Below are positions 9,515 through 16,684 of a stretch of 64,000 bases of DNA, piece by piece. A model generated the notes under the pieces. It saw nothing but the letters and a program-made list of their open reading frames with translations, did not search any database and was not told where the DNA came from. Numbering within the stretch: the first letter of the stretch is position 1; each line of letters starts with the position of its first letter. This stretch comes from Nitrospinia bacterium (lineage in GTDB: Bacteria; Nitrospinota; Nitrospinia; Nitrospinales; JAJDAT01). The stretch covers positions 124,001 through 188,000 of the forward strand of contig JAJDAT010000001.1 in assembly GCA_029261715.1 (NCBI GenBank), given 5' to 3'. The position numbers were made by a program, and so were the translations under genes.

Positions 9515-9536
9515 ACAATCCTATATATATGGGATT
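9515..9536. promoter_or_regulatory. 22-bp palindrome, copy 1
   Basis: The half-sites are CAATCCTAT and ATGGGATTG separated by four bases. The general form is CARTCCCAT, four bases, ATGGGAYTG. It lies 158 bases upstream of the minus-strand gene ending at 9357, and 65 bases beyond the 3' end of the PI-PLC gene. It is probably an operator for a dimeric regulator; a transcribed hairpin is the alternative. Confidence 0.6.
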
Positions 9537-9600
9537 GTCGTTTTATTAATTTATTAATTCTTAAAACCTATGAGCCTAACAACCATCGTCTCAAACACTA

Positions 9601-10950
9601 TTAGTACCGACTTAAGATGTAGTTTGTATACATTGCCATTAAAGCTGAATTGGAACTGGAAACATTATCGGTATAAATAATATTTGCAAATGAGTCAGTA
9701 GTTATTTTAGGGAAAAGTGTACTGAATAAGTTTTGGTCAGCTTCGCTTGCCAGGTCCAAAACACTGCTTATTTCATCAGTAGGGTCTAAGAAGCATAAAG
9801 CTTCAAGGTCGGATTGAGTCAACGTCCAGGAGAGTAAAAAATATTTTCCAATTCCCTTCTGTGTAACCATTTTATTCAATTGATCGTTCGACATTTCACT
9901 GAAGTCATTAGTGTCGGAATAATCATTATCAGGATCTAGACTAGTCTGCGGAAAGAAGTTAGCGCCAAAATTGATACCGTCAATATCAGAATCTACAATT
10001 ACTAATACTTTAGAGGAGTTCGCGATTAAATCATTTACAGTCATACTTGCAAAATCAGACGTTTCATCTTTTTTTGCAACATACAAATTTTTCAACCCAC
10101 TAAGTTCTTTCAGTAATCCATTCCACTGATCAGCGTTAAATGGAGGGTAGTTTGAATTTCCTGCATCGGTATCATATGCATGAGATAAATTTAATACGAT
10201 CAGTTCCTTATTATCATTAGTAAATGCATTTATCTGAGTAATAATGTCGCTAATGGACTGTCCTCTAGAGCCTTGCCATCCCTTATATATAGAAATATTA
10301 ATATGTGAATAGTGACCAGTATAATATTGACCGCCACCAATTACGGGACGAATGTCAAAATATCTTGTCCCAAAATTAAGCTGATGAGCAATATCCTGAG
10401 TTTGTGTTTTTGTATTACAGTCGTGAGAGAATTCAGTAGAAGAGTCAATTACGCTCATCCCAGAATCATGAGAACCAGGAATTGAAATTTCAGACAACTT
10501 TTTTGAGCCAATCAATGCCAAGTTATTTTCCATCCAACTTGCCGCATTAAATCCTGTTGCTATAAACCCATCCTTGTTACCAACTAATCCAAAGCTCATC
10601 ACGCCGTTATGAAGCCAACCTAAGTCAATTTTGGTATTTGCAGGCTGTGTTTGAGTGTCAAAATTGGCGCTTGCAACAATACGAAAAGGGTTGGCAATTG
10701 CATTCAACTTAAATGTTAAATTGTCAGATGAGTCTCCAGTCTGTAATTTATATACAACGGTTGCTTGATCATCATCCGAATTATGAAAAATACTCTCATC
10801 CCATTCGATATAAACGGTCTGACTATTCTTCGGCATAATAGTTTCTGGAAAATTCCAGTTATTCATTTGGTAACTTCCACTTTCGTGCTGGACTTTTTTT
10901 AACGGATAATTAGTTCCATTTGCAACGGTAAATTTAGCTCCTTGTCCCAC
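9601..10950 (-). CDS. PI-PLC X-domain-like phosphodiesterase with beta-rich N-terminal domain
   Basis: A 449-residue protein. Residues 1-125 are beta-rich and of unknown family. Residues about 139-330 resemble the PI-PLC X / PLC-like phosphodiesterase fold: SIPGSHDSGM carries the first catalytic His (H161), RYFDIRPV (196-203) the conserved Asp and Arg, and YYTGHYSH the second His (H213). The family cleaves phosphatidylinositol or related phosphodiesters. No signal peptide is seen, so export would need a non-Sec route, or it acts inside cells. It is divergent from the PatA/PatG-like protease, with a palindrome 234 bases upstream. Substrate unknown; a toxin-like role is inference. Confidence 0.8.
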   Translation of the reverse strand: MGQGAKFTVANGTNYPLKKVQHESGSYQMNNWNFPETIMPKNSQTVYIEWDESIFHNSDDDQATVVYKLQTGDSSDNLTFKLNAIANPFRIVASANFDTQTQPANTKIDLGWLHNGVMSFGLVGNKDGFIATGFNAASWMENNLALIGSKKLSEISIPGSHDSGMSVIDSSTEFSHDCNTKTQTQDIAHQLNFGTRYFDIRPVIGGGQYYTGHYSHINISIYKGWQGSRGQSISDIITQINAFTNDNKELIVLNLSHAYDTDAGNSNYPPFNADQWNGLLKELSGLKNLYVAKKDETSDFASMTVNDLIANSSKVLVIVDSDIDGINFGANFFPQTSLDPDNDYSDTNDFSEMSNDQLNKMVTQKGIGKYFLLSWTLTQSDLEALCFLDPTDEISSVLDLASEADQNLFSTLFPKITTDSFANIIYTDNVSSSNSALMAMYTNYILSRY

Positions 10951-11183
10951 TTTAATTCCTTTCCTTTTCTAACTCATCAAGTTCAACACAACTAAAACAT
11001 CTTCACTAGAAACTATGATCATTAATATTTTTATAATTCATTTAATCAATTATTAGCAGTTGAACATTAGCCCTACCCTCCAAATCGAAAAATTTAATTA
11101 AGAAAAACAGACTCATAATATTTTTTGATTTGGTTTTAGTTCTCCAACGTGAAACGGATATTACTTTCATAGCTGAATAGCGA

Positions 11184-11205
11184 CAATCCCATATAAATGG
11201 GACAG
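11184..11205. promoter_or_regulatory. 22-bp palindrome, copy 2
   Basis: CAATCCCAT, four bases, ATGGGACAG. It lies 234 bases upstream of the PI-PLC start on the minus strand and 286 bases upstream of the protease. The left half is a perfect half-site; the right half differs at one position. Confidence 0.6.
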
Positions 11206-11309
11206 CACACCTCAGGCAATTACCTACAAACGGATAAAAAAATCCTGATAAATAAAAATAAATTAGTAAAAATTTACAATTCGGATGCGTTGAAAACTTA
11301 TAAATATGC

Positions 11310-11331
11310 CAGTCCCATGAATATGGGATTG
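11310..11331. promoter_or_regulatory. 22-bp palindrome, copy 3
   Basis: CAGTCCCAT, four bases, ATGGGATTG. It lies 159 bases upstream of the protease start, almost the same distance as copy 1 from its gene. Confidence 0.6.
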
Positions 11332-11490
11332 TTAAGATTCTTTAAAAGGATATTATGCTATTCCAAAATAGAGGGATAAAAACTAAAGCCTTAAAAACCT
11401 AACATAGTCACTAAAGTCTGATTCACTGGGACAATCATTGACATCGGAATTTAGAATAATCATACAAAGACCAAATACACGAGTTGAATT

Positions 11491-13590
11491 ATGCCAACAC
11501 CTATCTACGAAACTTTGCCTGACATAAAGCGCCTATGGAGTTTGACGAAAGGCGATCCAAATATTCGTATTGCAGTTTTGGATGGCCCTGTTGACAAAAC
11601 TCATTCTTGTTTTGTAAGCGCTGACCTTAAATATATTAATTTTAAAGAGTCAAAAATAAGCCAGAAAGGACTAGCAATTCAGCATGGCACTCATATTGCC
11701 AGTATCATTTTCGGCCAACACGCCAGCAGTATGAAAGGTATCGCCCCAAGATGTCAGGGGTTGCTATTCCCCCTATTTAAAGATGGCAATGCTGACGATC
11801 TAATTCCCTCATCTCAACTAGAGTTAGCGCAAGCTATTACCAGGGCGGTCCAGCAGGGCGCAAATATAATCAACATCAGTGGAGGCGAATTAGAATCCTC
11901 CGGTGAAGGAAGTGATTTTCTATCCGATGCGATACGAGATGCTCATGAAAATGGGGTTCTAATTATTGCAGCAGCAGGCAACAACGGTTGTGAATGTCTT
12001 CATGTTCCTGCCGCTATGCCCTCTGTTCTAGCGGTAGGGGCAATGGACGAAGCCGGAAATCCATTACAGTTTAGTAATTGGGGTCAACAATATCAAACTC
12101 AGGGAATCCTTGCTCCCGGACAAAATATACCTGGCGCCGGTCCAAACGATAGCATCGTATTAAAAAGTGGCACAAGTTTCTCAACTCCCATCGTATCTGG
12201 AGTTGCCGCTTTATTATTAAGTCTCCAACTTAAGCGCGGATTAAAACTGAACCCTCAAGCGGTTCGCGAAGCTATTTTAAAAAGCGCTAATCCTTGTGAC
12301 AAAGTTGAGGGTAAGCGTTGCCTTATGGGCCGGTTAAATATTGAAGAGACTCAAAAACAACTTTTCGCCAAACAATCTGCACTAATTACGCCTCAGTCAC
12401 AAACCTCTCCTAATGAGAAAAAACAAGAATATAAAATTTCAGATTCAAGCAGAGAAAGTTTTTCAAATTTGGATGTAGAGCTACTACCTTCATCAAGACC
12501 TGAATCGAACATAAGCAAGAATCCAATAATGAATCAAGAAGTTACTATAAACATCAATAAAGGAGAAAGAAAAATGGAAAACGATAAAAATGAGGTCACA
12601 TCTTTTGAAGAAATGATTGTGACAGATAATAATATGGATCAAGCTGTGGAATCAAATGTACAACTCTCCGAACACACTCATGAAGAGCCGAAAACGCAAT
12701 CCCTGGAATTGATTTCTAATCCGGAAAAAGTTTCAACTGTAAGCCCTAGCAATATTATGCCATCTGCTTGTGCCTGCTCGGGCGGCGGAGCTGCGATTCC
12801 GCAGAAGGTTTATGTGCTTGGTCAATTAGATTATGACTTTGGCAATGAAGCAAGAAAAGATTCTTTTTCCCAAATGATGCCCTCAAACTCCTCACCAGAC
12901 AATGCAAATCAATTGCTGGCATATTTAAACGATTCAAAAAATCCAACTAATATAAGCGGAGCTCAATCAATTATTTGGACTTTAACAATTGAAGGTAATC
13001 CGATTTATGCACTTTATCCAGTTGGGGCTTACGCTGATATCACATTTAAAAGAATATTAGATTTTTTTGGAGAACAAATTACTCAAGGAGTCGAAAGAGT
13101 ATCCATTCCCGGAATAATTAATGGAACTGTCACATTGATGTCAGGACAAGAAGTGCCAGTCGTAGTTCCTGACCTTCGGGGAATGTACAACTGGACAATG
13201 AAAGACTTAGCAAAAGATTTATTCCAAGATAAAAAAGATGAAGAAACAAATGTAAGCAGATTAAAAAACTTTTTGGCGCGTGTTTATCATGAGATGAGAA
13301 ATACTGGCCAGTCTTCAAAAGATAGGGCTATTAACTTTGCAGGAACAAATGCCTATATGGTTGCAGAAGTTATTAAAGACGCTTGTAAAGAAGAATTAGA
13401 TCTCTTGGCAATAGAGGCTGAAAAAAGTTCAATTTGCAGACCTGGATCAGATTGCTGGGACATTAAATTGAAATTCTTTAATCCAAAAAAAGTTCTGGAA
13501 ACAGCCAAGACTAATTACATCCTGACGATTGATGTGAGCGATATTATCCCTGTAAGCGTTGGAGAGTTTCGTAGATTTTCCGACTATTAA
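11491..13590 (+). CDS. PatA/PatG-family subtilisin-like maturation protease
   Basis: A 699-residue protein. Residues about 10-285 are an S8 subtilase with Asp31 (AVLDGPVD), His65 (QHGTHIAS), the oxyanion-region Asn in AAAGNNG, and Ser229 (SGTSFSTP). A low-complexity polar linker (about 290-420) follows, then CACSGGGA and a C-terminal domain opening VYVLGQLDYDFGNEARKDSF. That opening matches the domain found in cyanobactin proteases PatA/PatG (the family modelled as TIGR03895). Those enzymes cleave, and PatG macrocyclises, PatE-type precursors in the cytoplasm. There is no signal peptide, consistent with this. Two precursor-like genes follow directly downstream. Whether it only cleaves or also cyclises cannot be told from sequence. 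Confidence 0.88.
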   Translation: MPTPIYETLPDIKRLWSLTKGDPNIRIAVLDGPVDKTHSCFVSADLKYINFKESKISQKGLAIQHGTHIASIIFGQHASSMKGIAPRCQGLLFPLFKDGNADDLIPSSQLELAQAITRAVQQGANIINISGGELESSGEGSDFLSDAIRDAHENGVLIIAAAGNNGCECLHVPAAMPSVLAVGAMDEAGNPLQFSNWGQQYQTQGILAPGQNIPGAGPNDSIVLKSGTSFSTPIVSGVAALLLSLQLKRGLKLNPQAVREAILKSANPCDKVEGKRCLMGRLNIEETQKQLFAKQSALITPQSQTSPNEKKQEYKISDSSRESFSNLDVELLPSSRPESNISKNPIMNQEVTININKGERKMENDKNEVTSFEEMIVTDNNMDQAVESNVQLSEHTHEEPKTQSLELISNPEKVSTVSPSNIMPSACACSGGGAAIPQKVYVLGQLDYDFGNEARKDSFSQMMPSNSSPDNANQLLAYLNDSKNPTNISGAQSIIWTLTIEGNPIYALYPVGAYADITFKRILDFFGEQITQGVERVSIPGIINGTVTLMSGQEVPVVVPDLRGMYNWTMKDLAKDLFQDKKDEETNVSRLKNFLARVYHEMRNTGQSSKDRAINFAGTNAYMVAEVIKDACKEELDLLAIEAEKSSICRPGSDCWDIKLKFFNPKKVLETAKTNYILTIDVSDIIPVSVGEFRRFSDY

Positions 13591-13700
13591 AACTAGTTGT
13601 TTTAAATATTTATCAAGTTTATGAGCGTTCAAAAATACCATTTTCAATTTAAAAACATTGAATCACCCTAGTATAAGAAGGTAGTAGAAGAACAGTTCTG

Positions 13701-13719
13701 AACCGGAAAGGTTCCGGTT
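13701..13719 (+). promoter_or_regulatory. Hairpin before precursor gene 1
   Basis: AACCGGAA, loop AGG, TTCCGGTT: a perfect 8-bp stem followed by TTTTAG. It sits 53 bases upstream of the first precursor start and 110 bases after the protease stop. It could be a weak terminator/attenuator or an mRNA-processing or stability element that sets the precursor-to-protease ratio. Confidence 0.5.
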
Positions 13720-13771
13720 TTAGATCTTTATTAGCAAGTTATCCCTTAATATTTTTTTTCAGGAGACGATT

Positions 13772-13927
13772 ATGAGTTTACCTAAACAATCCAAACCAGT
13801 AATGAGAACAGCTCAAAAACATGTAGCTTTAAAAAATGTACAGCCCTCCAATCTTTGCACTCAGGCCTGCAATCTCTTGTCTGGAGTAGCCAAACAAGCC
13901 TGTATATTAGCTTGTGGCATATTGTAA
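13772..13927 (+). CDS. Precursor-like RiPP peptide 1 (PatE-like leader, twin CX3C tail)
   Basis: A 51-residue peptide with an AGGAG ribosome binding site 7 bases before ATG. The leader contains LPKQSKPVMRT, which matches the PatE leader start (LPQQGQPVIR) at L, P, Q, P, V and R. The C-terminal part carries four cysteines, C29, C33, C44 and C48, in the pattern CX3C-X10-CX3C. The sequence from QPSNL to the end is hydrophobic and Ala/Cys-rich. It differs from peptide 2 at only two residues (V18A, L51F). It lies 181 bases downstream of the PatA/PatG-like protease. The role as a ribosomally made natural-product precursor is inference from context and leader similarity. No azoline-forming or radical-SAM enzyme is seen in the window. 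Confidence 0.78.
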   Translation: MSLPKQSKPVMRTAQKHVALKNVQPSNLCTQACNLLSGVAKQACILACGIL

Positions 13928-13939
13928 AAGTTGGATTTG

Positions 13940-13958
13940 AATCGGAAAGGTTCCGGTT
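13940..13958 (+). promoter_or_regulatory. Hairpin before precursor gene 2
   Basis: AATCGGAA, loop AGG, TTCCGGTT: the same stem as upstream of precursor 1 but with one G-U pair. A third, broken copy follows precursor 2 near 14177, showing that the duplicated unit is about 237 bases and includes the hairpin. Confidence 0.45.
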
Positions 13959-14008
13959 TTGAATCCTTCTTAGTAAGTTATCCCTTAAATTTTTTTCAGG
14001 AGACGATT

Positions 14009-14164
14009 ATGAGTTTACCTAAACAATCCAAACCAGTAATGAGAACAGCTCAAAAACATGCAGCTTTAAAAAATGTACAGCCCTCCAATCTTTGCACTCA
14101 GGCCTGCAATCTCTTGTCTGGAGTAGCCAAACAAGCCTGTATATTAGCTTGTGGCATATTTTAA
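14009..14164 (+). CDS. Precursor-like RiPP peptide 2 (tandem copy)
   Basis: A 51-residue tandem duplicate of peptide 1, with A18 in place of V and F51 in place of L. The start is the ATG preceded by AGGAG, identical to copy 1; an in-frame upstream codon would extend it through the repeated non-coding spacer, so that longer form is rejected. The coding parts differ at two of 156 bases, whereas the roughly 65 upstream bases differ more. This implies selection or gene conversion on the peptide. The core pattern CX3C-X10-CX3C is kept. Confidence 0.78.
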   Translation: MSLPKQSKPVMRTAQKHAALKNVQPSNLCTQACNLLSGVAKQACILACGIF

Positions 14165-14272
14165 AAGTTGGATTTGAATCGGAAAGGTTCCTGCTTTGAA
14201 TCCTTCTTAGTAAGTTATTTTTTATTACTTTAAGCGATAACCTTGCTAAAGTTGTAAAAGGTCAAAAAAATT

Positions 14273-14321
14273 AGGTCAGTGAGGGGTCGTCAAATTAGTC
14301 ACCCCCTGCTGGCCTTTTTTT
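14273..14321 (+). terminator. Rho-independent terminator of the protease-precursor operon
   Basis: AGGTCAGTGAGGGGT pairs with ACCCCCTGCTGGCCT (with G-U pairs), followed by seven T. It closes the unit containing the protease and both precursor genes. Confidence 0.75.
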
Positions 14322-14890
14322 ATACCCATTTAAATTTCAACATTTTCTTTTGGCTATCTCTTATAAAAACCTCATAGTAATAATATCCTACTGAAGCGTT
14401 GATAATTCCCTCAAGTGTCGTAGAAAAAATGCTTCACTCACGCTAAACCTTTCCATCTCTATTTAACTCAGATATGCAGCTCCTTGAACTCAACAAGGCA
14501 GCTAAATCCGAACTGAGAATATCAAAACCCTGAACTGACGTCCAAACATTAGCTTTAGTCACAAAATATAAATATTTAGCTGAAAAACCAGTTTCTAGTA
14601 TCAATATCGTAATCAAAATAATTTAAGTTTGAACGTCTTATCTACCTACAAATAATAAGTTTCAACCTCCAAAAATATCAGTCCCATATTCATGGGACTG
14701 ACAGACGTAACATAATCATGCTAAAGAAACTACATACATATTGATTGTCAAAAATATTTTTTTAATCGGATATTGTTTGGCTAACTAAAACTTTGCTATG
14801 GTCAAATTAATTTATTCAAATCTTATTTGCGAAATTATCCACAACTAGTGATTCTTGGAAACATCATGAAGATTAAACATATTAAAATCG
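14322..14890. other. Intergenic region upstream of LuxR-type gene
   Basis: About 570 bases with no gene. It contains the fourth and most perfect palindrome (14679-14700) and presumably the LuxR-type gene's promoter. Confidence 0.5.
14679..14700. promoter_or_regulatory. 22-bp palindrome, copy 4 (perfect)
   Basis: CAGTCCCAT, four bases, ATGGGACTG: a perfect 9-bp inverted repeat. It lies 190 bases upstream of the LuxR-type regulator, which would allow autoregulation. Confidence 0.65.
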
Positions 14891-15298
14891 ATGTTCATTA
14901 TGCACGAAGATAAGGTGAGCCAGTATCATCAGCTTCCAAATCAAGATTATTCGATTACAGTCAAGTTCTCATCATCTATGGATTTGCAAAAAGTATGTGA
15001 GATCCTCTCAAGTTTTAACTGCATTATCAAAGATTTCACAGGTCAAAAATTGGTTCTCCCTCCTTGCCATTCGGGAAGCTTGAATTGTAAATCACAGGAA
15101 GATAAACTAACCAAGCGGGAACTTGAATTATTATTATATTTTGCTAAAGGTTGTAGTTATTCAGAAACCGCTGATATTCTAGGCTGTAGCATCTCAACCA
15201 TACAAACACATGTAAAACATCTTTATCGTAAACTAAATGTAAATTCTAAATCTGAAGCCGTATACGAAGCACTTCAGCTTGACCTTCTTAATTTGTAA
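14891..15298 (+). CDS. LuxR-type HTH transcriptional regulator
   Basis: A 135-residue protein. The C-terminal half is a LuxR/GerE HTH domain: LTKRELELLLYFAKGCSYSE, ADILGCSISTIQTHVKHLYRKLNV, then KSEAVYEA. The N-terminal 60 residues are short and match neither an autoinducer-binding nor a receiver domain. It sits downstream of the RiPP-like unit and shares the upstream palindrome with three other units, so it is the obvious candidate to bind those sites. A second ATG three codons in is an equally possible start. Confidence 0.85.
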   Translation: MFIMHEDKVSQYHQLPNQDYSITVKFSSSMDLQKVCEILSSFNCIIKDFTGQKLVLPPCHSGSLNCKSQEDKLTKRELELLLYFAKGCSYSETADILGCSISTIQTHVKHLYRKLNVNSKSEAVYEALQLDLLNL

Positions 15299-15729
15299 AA
15301 CTTCTAGCAAAAATAGGGATAACAATTTAGTCAACGAAACGTTGACCTAAATCTGAGCGTAAGCCTTCGACCCTACTTTATAAAACACAAGGGTAATAAT
15401 TTTATTTCAAAGAAAAGCCTGCAAGAATTTAATCTGTTGATTAAGAATGGTATTTGAGTAGGGCTAATAACGAATAAGCTAACCGCTCATGGCGAAAAAA
15501 ACTTAGGCGAAAAAAACTTATTCGTTGATTATCGAAGGTGGGAACATACTCGTTTTAATAAAACTAATGCTTTGTCGGATTACTAATTAAAACAACAAAG
15601 GACGTCTCAGGACGCTACACAGCAGGAACTAACTTAAACAAAGTTAACTTCAATTAAACAAAATTAAAATCAACTCGTTCATTTTTGGTAGGGATTTCTT
15701 CATTTAGAAAATTCTAAATTGAATAACCA
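15299..15729. other. Intergenic region with short palindrome and tandem repeat
   Basis: A 7-bp-arm palindrome (GTCAACG, AAA, CGTTGAC) lies just after the LuxR-type stop at about 15330-15346. It lacks a T-run, so it is not a classical terminator. A 15-base unit GGCGAAAAAAACTTA occurs twice in tandem near 15490-15520. No gene is seen. Confidence 0.45.
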
Positions 15730-16674
15730 TTACTCCACTTCGCCGGTTTTAATTTGGTTGTGGCCTTGCTCTTTAGCATTATTTAGAGCGCTATCCACCG
15801 CTTTTATATAATCCCAGGGGGACAAACTATCATTTGGAACCGATGTTGTTATTCCTTGACTCAGAGTGATGACATCCGCAACCTGAGAATGGGAATGAGG
15901 GATATTTAAACTTTTCACATTCTTTTCAATTTTGCCTGCTAACAGTAAAGTCTGCTCCAGCTCTGTTTCGGGTAAAATTGCCGCAAATTTTTCGTGCCCA
16001 TATCGAGCCACAAAGTCGGCGGGCCTGCGAATTGTTTGCTCTAAAACTTTTGCGATATTATCCAGGCAAAAGTCACCCGCCGAGTAGCCATAGTTTTCAT
16101 AAAAGGTATTGATAAAATCGACTTCAATAAAAATAATAGATAGAGGCAACTTAGAACGTCTTGCCCTACCCACTTCCATATTAAGCGTTTCTTCAAACCT
16201 GCGTTTGTTTGGAATGTTAGTTAACCGATCAATAGACAATAAGTTTTCCAACATGTCGCTTTTTTGTTTCAAATTCAAATGCGTTTTGATGCGAGCGACA
16301 ACTATCGGGATATTGAGAGGCTTAATAATATAATCGACGCCTCCCGCTTCAAATCCCTTAATTTCATCTTCTATCGGTGAAATAAAAATAACGGGAATAT
16401 TTTGAGTCGCTTCCGAGCCTTTGAGCTTCCTACAAGTTTCATACCCTTCCACTTTTTGCAATTGGGTATCCAAAAGAATAAGGTCGGGAGGATTTTCCGA
16501 GCGAGCGAGCGATAAAACTTTTTCCTTCTCGTCGACGATGATTACTTCGTAAATCTGCTCTAACGCTTCGCCAAGAATTTTTGTGCTCACCGACATGTCG
16601 TCGGCAACCAATATTTTTTGTTTAAAAATTTTTCTTTCCATTGATTCTTTTAACTGTCCTTTTTTTACACGCAT
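15730..16674 (-). CDS. Response regulator with degenerate GGDEF domain
   Basis: A 314-residue protein. The receiver domain covers residues 20-130, with acidic pair D25/D26, phospho-acceptor D69 (LILLDTQ) and the Lys of IIKPL. The GGDEF-type domain runs from about 147 (DRLTNIPNKRRFEE). Its signature is GHEKF (226-230) instead of GGDEF/GGEEF. The substrate region reads EVDFINTFYENYGYSAGD instead of DIDxFKxxNDxxGHxxGD, so cyclase activity is unlikely. The RxxD inhibitory site is intact as RPAD (217-220), five residues before the signature, as in true I-sites. This fits a c-di-GMP-binding or purely regulatory role. It lies 10 bases after the MBL/cNMP gene, so the two form one operon. Confidence 0.85.
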   Translation of the reverse strand: MRVKKGQLKESMERKIFKQKILVADDMSVSTKILGEALEQIYEVIIVDEKEKVLSLARSENPPDLILLDTQLQKVEGYETCRKLKGSEATQNIPVIFISPIEDEIKGFEAGGVDYIIKPLNIPIVVARIKTHLNLKQKSDMLENLLSIDRLTNIPNKRRFEETLNMEVGRARRSKLPLSIIFIEVDFINTFYENYGYSAGDFCLDNIAKVLEQTIRRPADFVARYGHEKFAAILPETELEQTLLLAGKIEKNVKSLNIPHSHSQVADVITLSQGITTSVPNDSLSPWDYIKAVDSALNNAKEQGHNQIKTGEVE

Positions 16675-16684
16675 ATTTTCGCAA

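Larger units (their letters stand above)
10951..11490. other. Divergent promoter region of PI-PLC and protease genes
   Basis: A 540-base AT-rich spacer between divergent genes. It holds two copies of the 22-bp palindrome (11184-11205 and 11310-11331), one suitably placed for each direction. An open frame of 60 codons starting inside the first palindrome lacks a ribosome binding site and is rejected. Confidence 0.6.

Noticed and set aside
11197-11379. 60-codon plus-strand frame starting in a palindrome
   Set aside because: It lacks a ribosome binding site and covers two regulatory palindromes; its residues are AT-biased.
13931-14164. Longer 77-codon version of precursor 2
   Set aside because: The upstream part is the repeated spacer and hairpin, and an AGGAG-led ATG at 14009 matches copy 1 exactly.
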